Shown in pieces: positions 57,350 through 64,000 of a stretch of 64,000 bases of DNA (within the stretch, counting starts at the first letter, position 1; the number at the start of each line of letters is the position of its first letter). A model generated the notes under the pieces. The model searched no databases and was not told where the DNA came from. It was given only the letters and a program-made list of their open reading frames with translations. The position numbers were made by a program, and so were the translations under genes. Origin of the DNA: an uncultured bacterium (GTDB lineage: Bacteria > Bacillota > Clostridia > Oscillospirales > Ruminococcaceae). The DNA is taken from contig CAJMSD010000008.1 of NCBI GenBank assembly GCA_905215965.1, positions 1 to 64,000 on the forward strand, given 5' to 3'.

Positions 57350-58768
57350 ATGAGAAAAACTAAAATTGTATGCACGATAGGTCCTGCAACCGATAACGAA
57401 GAAGTGATGCGTGAGTTGATGATCTCGGGAATGAACGTTGCCCGTTTCAATTTCTCTCACGGCGATTACGATACCCACGAAAAGAGATTCAGAATGGTCG
57501 AAAAGCTTAGAAACGAGCTTGATCTGCCCGTTGCTACGCTTCTTGATACAAAAGGTCCTGAGATTCGGCTTGGAAAATTTGTTGACGACAAGCCGGTAGA
57601 GATCTTTGACGGCGACACCTATGTGCTTACAACCGAAGATGTTCCGTGCACTGCCCAGAAAGGAAGCATAAGCTTTAAAAAGCTCCCTAAAGATGTCAGT
57701 GTAGGAACACGTATTCTCGTAAATGACGGCGTAATTGAGCTTCTTGCAGAAAAAATCAGCGGTACTGAAATTACCTGCCGTATTATCCACGGAGGTATCC
57801 TTTCAAACAACAAGGGTATTAATGTGCCGGGAGTTCATCTTTCAATGCCTTACCTCAGCGACAGCGATATGAACGATCTTGAATTCGGAGCAAAAATGCA
57901 GTTTGATTTCATTGCTGCAAGCTTTGTCAGAACTGCCGCCGACATCAACTATCTGCGCAAATTCACCCAGAGTCTCGGCTGGTTTGACGTTAGAATAATC
58001 GCAAAAATCGAAAATCTTGACGGTGTGGAAAATATTGACGAAATTTTAGAGGCAGCCGACGGTATCATGGTCGCGCGAGGAGATATGGGCGTTGAGATAC
58101 CCTTTGAACAAATCCCGGCTATTCAGAAGGAGCTTATCCACAAGGGCTATAATTCGGGCAAACAGGTTATTACGGCTACTCAGATGCTTGAATCGATGAT
58201 AAATAATCCGCGTCCTACGAGAGCCGAGATCACTGATGTTGCTAACGCTATCTACGACGGCACAAGCGCTATTATGCTCTCGGGAGAAACCGCAGCCGGA
58301 GCTTATCCTGTCGAAGCCGTTCAGACAATGGCTCTCATCGCTGAAACTACAGAAAAAAATATTGATTATAAAGCTGAATTCTCCGCAAGGCGCACAGAAA
58401 ACAACAGCAGCGTTGCAGAAGCGATCGCACACGCTACCGTAACAACGGCGCACGACCTGAATGCAAAAGCGATCATCACCGTTTCCTTGTGCGGTCAGAC
58501 GGCAAGACTTATCTCGAAATACCGTCCCTACTGCCCTATCATCAGCTGTACGATGAGCGAAACCGTATGCAGGCAAATGAATATGAGCTGGGGAGTAAGT
58601 CCGTGCATAATCGATGAAAAAACAAGCACCGACGAGCTTTTTGCTTGTGCGTCCGAGGCTGCGCAAAAATGCGGACTTGTCGATAAAGGAGATCTCGTTG
58701 CTATAACGGCAGGCGTACCGCTCGGCATATCCGGTACTACAAATCTTATGAAGGTTGAAAAAATCTGA
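57350..58768 (+). CDS. pyk: Pyruvate kinase
   Basis: 472 residues: TKIVCTIGPATDNEEVMREL at the start, NVARFNFSHGDY, LDTKGPEIRLGK, the active-site Lys/Glu/Asp region IIAKIENLDGVENIDEI and GIMVARGDMGVEIPFEQIP, and a C-terminal regulatory domain ending GTTNLMKVEKI. There is no extra PEP-utiliser domain at the C-terminus as in Bacillus. It converts PEP and ADP to pyruvate and ATP. Start behind AAAGGAGATTATTT, 28 bases after pcrA, so probably cotranscribed with it. A GC-poor hairpin without T-run lies at 58813-58845. Confidence 0.97.
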   Translation: MRKTKIVCTIGPATDNEEVMRELMISGMNVARFNFSHGDYDTHEKRFRMVEKLRNELDLPVATLLDTKGPEIRLGKFVDDKPVEIFDGDTYVLTTEDVPCTAQKGSISFKKLPKDVSVGTRILVNDGVIELLAEKISGTEITCRIIHGGILSNNKGINVPGVHLSMPYLSDSDMNDLEFGAKMQFDFIAASFVRTAADINYLRKFTQSLGWFDVRIIAKIENLDGVENIDEILEAADGIMVARGDMGVEIPFEQIPAIQKELIHKGYNSGKQVITATQMLESMINNPRPTRAEITDVANAIYDGTSAIMLSGETAAGAYPVEAVQTMALIAETTEKNIDYKAEFSARRTENNSSVAEAIAHATVTTAHDLNAKAIITVSLCGQTARLISKYRPYCPIISCTMSETVCRQMNMSWGVSPCIIDEKTSTDELFACASEAAQKCGLVDKGDLVAITAGVPLGISGTTNLMKVEKI

Positions 58769-58880
58769 CGTGATAGATACGCGGTAGATAATTTAATGAA
58801 TATATGTGATAGATCCTCTGTAAACAGCTCGCTGTTATGGAGGATTTATCATTGCGGCAATTAATAAATCAAAATTTTCC

Positions 58881-58909
58881 TTGCATTTATTTCGCGTTTA
58901 TGTTATGAT
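58881..58909 (+). promoter_or_regulatory. Promoter of the topoisomerase operon
   Basis: TTGCAT (58881-58886) and TATGAT (58904-58909), spacer 17. Confidence 0.6.
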
Positions 58910-58951
58910 AAATATTGATTATTGCTATTTTACGTAAGGAGCTAATGCTAA

Positions 58952-60931
58952 ATGGCTAAAAAAAATGATTACGGCAATGAAAGTATTACAATGCTGAAGG
59001 GCGCCGACAAGGTTCGTAAACGTCCCGCTGTTATTTTCGGATCGGACGGACTTGACGGCTGTGAGCATTCGATTTTCGAAGTAATTTCCAACTCCATCGA
59101 CGAAGCACGCGCAGGCTACGGAAATAAGATCATAATAACTCATTACAGAAATCACGACGTTGAAGTCGAGGACTTCGGACGCGGCTGCCCTGTCGATTAC
59201 AATAACATTGAAAAAAGATATAACTGGGAGCTTGTCTACTGCGAGCTTTACGCCGGCGGCAAGTACGACGATACCGCCGATTCGTATGAGTATTCACTCG
59301 GACTTAACGGTCTCGGTCTGTGCGCAACTCAATTCGCTTCGGATTTTATGGACGTTGAGATCATACGCGACGGCTTCAAATACAGCCTTCACTTTGAAAA
59401 GGGAGAAAATATAGGCGGTCTGAAAAAAGAACCCTGCAAGAAAAAGCAGACCGGTACGCGCACACGCTGGCGTCCCGATCTCGACGTGTTTACCGATATT
59501 GCAGTGTCAGACGATTATTTCTGCGATATTCTCAAAAGACAGGCTGTTGTTAATCCCAATATTCTGTTTGTTTTCCGCTCGGAAAACGAATTTGGAAGCT
59601 TTGACGAAAAAGAATTTATTTACGAAAACGGTATAACCGACTACGTTGCGGAAATCGCTCAGGATAATGCCATGACCTCCATTCAGCACTGGCAGACCGA
59701 CCGCAAAGGCCGCGACCGTGAGGACAAGCCCGAATACAAGGTCAAGCTCGATGTTGCTCTGACTTTTTCCAACCGTGTTAAAAATATTGAATATTATCAT
59801 AACTCAAGCTTTCTGGAGCACGGAGGTTCACCGGAACGCGCCGTCAAACAGGCTTTTGTCTCGCAGATCGATAATTTTCTGAAAGCCAATAACGGATACA
59901 ATAAAAACGAATCCAAAATAACGTTTAATGATGTCGAAGAATGTCTTATTCTCGTTTCCTCTTCGTTTTCGACCCAGACTTCTTATGAAAATCAAACTAA
60001 AAAAGCTATCACAAATAAATTCGTTTATGAGGCTATGACCGAATTCCTTAAACATCAACTGGAAATATATTTTATTGAGAATCCCGACGAAGCGCAGAAG
60101 ATCGCTCAACAGGTGCTTCTTAATAAGAGAAGCCGCGAAAATGCCGAAAAGACTCGCCAAAACATGAAGAAAAAGCTTTCGGGCACTATCGATCTTTCAA
60201 ATATGGTCGAAAAATTCGTTGACTGCCGCACAAAGGACACCGGCCGCAGAGAAATTTACATCGTGGAGGGCGATTCGGCGCTCGGTTCTGTAAAGCTTGC
60301 CCGTGATGCCGAATTTCAGGCTGTAATCCCGGTCAGAGGAAAGATCCTTAATTGTCTCAAAGCCGAGTATACAAAAATTTTCAAAAGCGAGATAATTACA
60401 GATCTGATAAAGGTGCTCGGCTGCGGAGTTGAAGTCACAACAAAAGCCAACAAGGAGCTTTCAAACTTTAACATTGAAAATTTCCGCTGGAGCAAAATCG
60501 TAATATGTACCGATGCCGATGTTGACGGTTTCCAGATAAGAACACTTATCCTTACGATGCTTTACCGTCTTACTCCGACTCTTATCGAACAAGGCTACGT
60601 GTATATCGCTGAATCGCCGCTGTTTGAGATCAATACAAAGGAAAAAACGTTTTTTGCCTACACCGAACAGGAAAAACAGCATATACTTAAACTCATCGGC
60701 GACAAAAAGTATACCATACAGCGTTCTAAAGGTCTCGGCGAAAACGAACCAGATATGATGTCGCTTACAACAATGAATCCGGAGACCCGCCGTCTTATCA
60801 AGGTAACAGCTCAGAATATAATCGAATCCGCCGAGATTTTCGAAATGCTGCTTGGAGACGATCTTCAGGGAAGAAAAGATTATATTTCCGAACACGGCAG
60901 CGAATATCTTGAACTGGCAGATATAAGCTGA
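58952..60931 (+). CDS. Type IIA topoisomerase B subunit (ParE/GyrB-like, divergent)
   Basis: 659 residues. GHKL ATPase: VRKRPAVIFGSDGLDGCEHS, VISNSIDEARAG (ATP/Mg Asn-Glu), EDFGRGCPVDY and SLGLNGLGLCATQF. Transducer, then Toprim: IVEGDSALGSVKLARD (usually EGDSAGGS), PVRGKILNCLKAE (usually PLRGKILN) and CTDADVDGFQIRTLILT, closing with RSKGLGENEPDMM. All catalytic residues are kept, but many positions normally invariant are changed. It forms the ATPase subunit with the A subunit 19 bases downstream. The ordinary gyrase pair is presumably elsewhere, so this is topoisomerase IV or a third enzyme. Start: ATG 58952, after AAGGAGCTAATGCTAA. Confidence 0.88.
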   Translation: MAKKNDYGNESITMLKGADKVRKRPAVIFGSDGLDGCEHSIFEVISNSIDEARAGYGNKIIITHYRNHDVEVEDFGRGCPVDYNNIEKRYNWELVYCELYAGGKYDDTADSYEYSLGLNGLGLCATQFASDFMDVEIIRDGFKYSLHFEKGENIGGLKKEPCKKKQTGTRTRWRPDLDVFTDIAVSDDYFCDILKRQAVVNPNILFVFRSENEFGSFDEKEFIYENGITDYVAEIAQDNAMTSIQHWQTDRKGRDREDKPEYKVKLDVALTFSNRVKNIEYYHNSSFLEHGGSPERAVKQAFVSQIDNFLKANNGYNKNESKITFNDVEECLILVSSSFSTQTSYENQTKKAITNKFVYEAMTEFLKHQLEIYFIENPDEAQKIAQQVLLNKRSRENAEKTRQNMKKKLSGTIDLSNMVEKFVDCRTKDTGRREIYIVEGDSALGSVKLARDAEFQAVIPVRGKILNCLKAEYTKIFKSEIITDLIKVLGCGVEVTTKANKELSNFNIENFRWSKIVICTDADVDGFQIRTLILTMLYRLTPTLIEQGYVYIAESPLFEINTKEKTFFAYTEQEKQHILKLIGDKKYTIQRSKGLGENEPDMMSLTTMNPETRRLIKVTAQNIIESAEIFEMLLGDDLQGRKDYISEHGSEYLELADIS

Positions 60932-60950
60932 GAAAGGAGAATCCCCTGCT

Positions 60951-63191
60951 ATGGCACGAAAAAAAGAAACACAGAAAAAAAAATCAGCTCCAAAGCATGA
61001 CGCATATATTGAAAGTTCGGGAGTAGTCGTAAACAAACAGATCTCCGATATCCTGAAAAACAACTATATGCCGTATGCCATGAGCGTTATAATTTCAAGA
61101 GCGCTTCCTGAGATAGACGGATTTAAACCGTCGCACAGAAAGCTGCTTTATATGATGTATAAGCGCGGACTTCTCAATCCTGATAAGGAGCGTTCAAAAT
61201 CAGCAAACGTTGTCGGCGAGACCATGAAGCTAAATCCTCACGGCGATCAGGCTATTTACGAAACTATGGTGCGCCTTACCAGAGGAAACGAAGCTCTGCT
61301 TCATCCTTATGTCGATTCAAAGGGAAATTTCGGAAAGCAGTATTCAAGTAAAATGAGATCTGCCGCTGCCCGTTACACCGAAGTCAAGCTCGAAAAGATC
61401 TGCAGCGAGCTTTTTAGGGATATCGATAAGGAAACCGTTGACTTCGTACCGAACTACGATAACACAATGACAGAGCCTACCCTGCTTCCTGCGACATTCC
61501 CCTCAGTTCTTGTGAACGCAAACACGGGTATTGCGGTTGGCATGGCAAGCAATGTATGTCCGTTCAACCTTGAAGAGGTATGCGAAACCTGTATTGCGCT
61601 TATGAAAAATCCTCAGCATGATATTCTCAGCACTCTGAAAGGTCCGGATTTTCCCGGAGGCGGCTTGATGCTTTACGATGAAGCCGAATTGAACAAGGTC
61701 TACGAAACAGGAAGAGGAAGTATAAAGATACGCTCTAAATACAACTACGATAAATCCGCAAACTGCCTTGAGATCACTGAGATTCCCTACACTACTACTA
61801 TCGAGGCTATTATCGATAAGATCATAGACCTTGTAAAATCGGGAAAAATACGCGAGATCTCATATATACGCGACGAAACCGATATCGACGGTCTTAAAAT
61901 CGCGATCGATCTTAAACGCGGAGTCGATCCCGATAAGCTCATGCAGAAGCTTTATCGCCTTACTCCCCTGCAGGACAGCTATCCTTGCAACTTCAATATT
62001 CTGATCGCAGGTACTCCAAAGGTCATGGGCGTTCGTGAAATTCTTGAAGAATGGACAGCTTTCCGTATAGAATGCGTTCAGCGCCGAACTTATTTCGATC
62101 TGCATAAAAAAATGGATAAGCTGCATCTCCTTGAAGCGTTAGCAAAGATACTTCTCGATATCGACAAGGCTATAAAAATAATCCGCGAAACCGAAAATGA
62201 AGCCGATGTTGTTCCTAATCTTATGATAGGTTTCGGTATCGACGAAATACAAGCCGAATATGTCGCCGAGATCAAACTCCGCAACATCAATAAGCAATAT
62301 ATTCTTCGCAGAACAGAGGAGATCGATTCTCTAAGATCGGAAATCTCCGAAATGGAAGAGATCCTTAAAGACAAGAAAAAAGTGCGCAGTATTATTATCA
62401 GCGAGCTTCGCAGCGTTATCAAGAATTACGCTCAGCCGCGAAAAACTCTCTTCTATTATCAGTCCGACATTGAAGACGAAATTTTGACGGACGATACTCC
62501 CGATTACAATGTGAATATTTTTGTTTCGGCAAGCGGCTACTTCAAAAAGATCACTGCTGCTTCGCTTCGTATGAGCAGCGAGCAAAAGCTTAAAGAGGGA
62601 GATTACATCATTCAGTCGTTTGAATCTACAAACAAAGCCGATCTTATGTTCTTCTCGGATAGATCTCAGTGCTACAAATCCAAAGCAAGCGCATTTGATG
62701 ATACTAAAGCAAGCGTTCTTGGAGATTACATTCCGGCTAAGCTCAGCTTCGACGAGGGAGAAAATCTCAAAGCTGTAGTTCATACGCTTGATTACAGCGG
62801 ATACATGATATTTTTCTTTGAAAACGGAAAGGCAGCCAAAGTGCCTTTGAAGTCCTATGAGACTAAGACAAACCGTAAAAAACTCGCAAACGCATATTCG
62901 TCAAAATCGCCTCTCATTGCGGCATTGTTTATCGCGGAGGACTGCGATATACTCCTTAGAAGCTCAAGCGGTCATGCGCTTGTGTTCAACACCGCAATGA
63001 TTCTTCCTAAAGCAACCCGTGATTCCCAGGGAGTTCAGGTAATGAATCTAAGAAAAAAAGCGGTACTTTCTTCTGCCGAAACAGTCACCGAGGAAATTTC
63101 GGACAGCATTGAAAAATATCGCTCAAAAAATATTCCGGCAGCCGGAAAACCCGCAAAGGAGCTTGGAGATACAAATCAGCTGACATTCTGA
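60951..63191 (+). CDS. Type IIA topoisomerase A subunit (ParC/GyrA-like, divergent)
   Basis: 746 residues. N-terminal winged helix and tower with MPYAMSVIISRALPEIDGFK PSHRKLLYMMY as the family opening, and the catalytic Tyr in SAAARYTEVKLE (about residue 140). FPSVLVNANTGIAVGMASN and a long coiled region (about 400-490) follow. The C-terminal domain (about 510-720) has degenerate propeller blades (GYFKKITAASLRM, GYMIFFFENGKAAKVP, GHALVFNTAMILPKA). The GyrA box QRRGGKG needed for wrapping and negative supercoiling is not present, so decatenation or relaxation is expected. Start behind AAAGGAGAATCCCCTGCT. A terminator follows; the pair is one operon. Confidence 0.88.
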   Translation: MARKKETQKKKSAPKHDAYIESSGVVVNKQISDILKNNYMPYAMSVIISRALPEIDGFKPSHRKLLYMMYKRGLLNPDKERSKSANVVGETMKLNPHGDQAIYETMVRLTRGNEALLHPYVDSKGNFGKQYSSKMRSAAARYTEVKLEKICSELFRDIDKETVDFVPNYDNTMTEPTLLPATFPSVLVNANTGIAVGMASNVCPFNLEEVCETCIALMKNPQHDILSTLKGPDFPGGGLMLYDEAELNKVYETGRGSIKIRSKYNYDKSANCLEITEIPYTTTIEAIIDKIIDLVKSGKIREISYIRDETDIDGLKIAIDLKRGVDPDKLMQKLYRLTPLQDSYPCNFNILIAGTPKVMGVREILEEWTAFRIECVQRRTYFDLHKKMDKLHLLEALAKILLDIDKAIKIIRETENEADVVPNLMIGFGIDEIQAEYVAEIKLRNINKQYILRRTEEIDSLRSEISEMEEILKDKKKVRSIIISELRSVIKNYAQPRKTLFYYQSDIEDEILTDDTPDYNVNIFVSASGYFKKITAASLRMSSEQKLKEGDYIIQSFESTNKADLMFFSDRSQCYKSKASAFDDTKASVLGDYIPAKLSFDEGENLKAVVHTLDYSGYMIFFFENGKAAKVPLKSYETKTNRKKLANAYSSKSPLIAALFIAEDCDILLRSSSGHALVFNTAMILPKATRDSQGVQVMNLRKKAVLSSAETVTEEISDSIEKYRSKNIPAAGKPAKELGDTNQLTF

Positions 63192-63218
63192 TATATTTTA
63201 ATTTATTAATACCTACAA

Positions 63219-63249
63219 AAACAGCGGCATAACCTGCCGCTGTTTTTTC
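63219..63249. terminator. Bidirectional terminator at the convergent topoisomerase/flavoprotein ends
   Basis: Arms AACAGCGGCA (63220-63229) and TGCCGCTGTT (63235-63244), then TTTTTT on the plus strand and TTTTTG on the minus. Confidence 0.85.
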
Positions 63250-63267
63250 ATATTAAATTTCTGCTTA

Positions 63268-64000
63268 TCAGTTTTCGATCGGTTCAAAATCTGCCGCACC
63301 GTGTTTGCAAAGCGGACAAATGAAATCATCGGGAAGCTCGTCTCCCTCATATACATATCCGCAAACCTTGCATACATATCCCTTTTTAATATCTTCCGAC
63401 GGCTTTGGCTTGACATTCTCAAGATAATAGGTATACGTCATCGTTTCTTTTGTGTCTATAACGCGTGCCTCGGTAACATTGCAGATAAACATACCGTGAG
63501 TGCCAAGATCGACATACTGTTCAACCTCCAGAGACATAAACGCATTAATGTATCTTGGGAGGAACGCAAGTCCGTTATTTGAACGGAAAGGAACGATATC
63601 GGCAAATTTATCGGTATTTCTTCCGCTGCGGAATCCAAAGTTTTCAAACACCGAGAACGGAGCTTCCACAGACAGACAATTTACATTCATCTTACCTGTC
63701 TGCTTGATCACGTGATGCGAATAATTATCTTTATTTATCGTAACAGCTACACGATTGGGAGTATTTGTGACCTGAGTTACCGTATTTACAATAAGTCCGT
63801 TATCTTTTTTACCGTCATTTGAAGTAACAACATACAAACCATAACCGATCTTGAACAAAGCGGTAAGATCGTTCTTATTGGCTTTTTCATCAGAACGCGC
63901 GATATAGTCACGGCAAAGCTCGTCCGACATAGCGTCGATCTGCTGAATATTTTCAGTCTTTACCGATGAAAGTATCTTTACGGTTGTATCTGTCCATGTA
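63268..64000 (-). CDS. Flavodiiron-type fusion, C-terminal part: flavin reductase plus rubredoxin (partial)
   Basis: The frame is open to the window edge, so this is the C-terminal ~243 residues of a longer protein. The first ~40 (TVKILSSVKTENIQQIDAMS, then DELCRDYIARSDE) read like the end of the flavodoxin domain of an FprA-type flavodiiron protein. Next comes a flavin-reductase domain (about 50-180: GLYVVTSNDGKKDNG, NTPNRVAVTINKDNYSHHVI) and a rubredoxin (CKVCGYVYEGDELPDDFICP LCKHG). Flavin reductase plus rubredoxin is the Hrb design of Moorella; joined to a flavodiiron core it makes a complete NAD(P)H-to-O2 or NO electron chain in one polypeptide. The ATG at 63930 has no good ribosome site and is internal. 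Confidence 0.8.
   Translation of the reverse strand, partial: TWTDTTVKILSSVKTENIQQIDAMSDELCRDYIARSDEKANKNDLTALFKIGYGLYVVTSNDGKKDNGLIVNTVTQVTNTPNRVAVTINKDNYSHHVIKQTGKMNVNCLSVEAPFSVFENFGFRSGRNTDKFADIVPFRSNNGLAFLPRYINAFMSLEVEQYVDLGTHGMFICNVTEARVIDTKETMTYTYYLENVKPKPSEDIKKGYVCKVCGYVYEGDELPDDFICPLCKHGAADFEPIEN

Noticed and set aside
58813..58845. Terminator after pyruvate kinase
   Set aside because: A bulged hairpin exists (ATCCTC/GAGGAT outside, AACAGC/GCTGTT inside) but no T-run follows, so I did not list it as a terminator.
1..64000. CRISPR arrays, rRNA genes, prophage or replication origin
   Set aside because: No regularly spaced repeats, rRNA segments, phage structural genes or DnaA-box clusters were seen on reading both strands.

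Overview
The window looks like chromosome of an anaerobic, low-to-mid GC Gram-positive of the Ruminococcus group (Oscillospiraceae, Clostridia). Three signs support this. A secreted pectinase at 5873-8701 ends in a type I dockerin of the Ruminococcus type (second repeat ends FDLCMMKRELIE). Oxygen defence is of the anaerobe type: a rubredoxin-first rubrerythrin, and a flavin reductase/rubredoxin protein whose frame runs off the right edge. The core gene orders (phoH-ybeY-era-yqzL-recO-mutS2, tsaE-tsaB-rpiB-upp) and a small alpha/beta SASP-like gene are those of Firmicutes. Promoters are unusually easy to read: many genes have TTGACA-like and TATAAT boxes exactly 17 bp apart. Species cannot be fixed from the sequence alone.

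Layout. 1-840: a TetR regulator with an operator-like palindrome over its own promoter, and tRNA-Pro(CGG). 940-5450: an AT-rich accessory block next to the tRNA. It holds an RHS-repeat remnant, two pretoxin-HINT remnants (one joined to a double-frameshifted toxin tip) and a run of small orphan immunity-type genes, including a DUF4259 protein and a HEAT-repeat protein. I read it as a decayed polymorphic-toxin tip/immunity array. 5782-8701: a strongly promoted PL10 pectate lyase/CE8 pectin methylesterase/dockerin enzyme. 8991-14967: PAP2 phosphatase, GDPD, an SPFH protein with zinc ribbons, a DUF1292 protein, an ArsB/NhaD-type permease and a cytidylate-kinase-like protein. 15086-21177: a heterodimeric ABC exporter, then an MBOAT/SGNH acyl-transfer pair. 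21252-24528: thioesterase, a MITE-like element, UppP, a Crp/Fnr regulator with a palindrome in its leader, an NrdD-like stub and rubrerythrin. 24730-31257: a LacI-fold/GGDEF protein, a MATE exporter and an ECF sigma/anti-sigma pair with a very large extracellular part.

31320-38638 is a long minus-strand block: CYTH, PhoH, YbeY, Era, YqzL, RecO and MutS2 (ribosome maturation and DNA repair), with a degenerate histidine-kinase-like protein upstream. 38935-48191 holds GAPDH, zinc-ribbon membrane proteins, a SASP-like protein missed by length-limited gene finding, upp/rpiB/tsaB/tsaE, formate-THF ligase and a sodium:solute symporter. 48319-54537 holds a PASTA pseudokinase, a methionine gamma-lyase-like protein, a GNAT protein and two tandem M42 aminopeptidases. 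54953-64000 holds PcrA behind a highly structured leader, pyruvate kinase, a divergent ParE/ParC-type topoisomerase pair and the C-terminal part of a flavodiiron-type fusion.

Most interesting for follow-up: the tRNA-adjacent toxin/immunity graveyard, two structured RNA candidates (10395-10545 minus; 54730-54945 plus), the MITE-like element, the Crp/Fnr operator-like palindrome, the pseudokinase with PASTA domains and zinc ribbon, and the sigma/anti-sigma pair. All function calls rest on reading motifs; no database search was possible.
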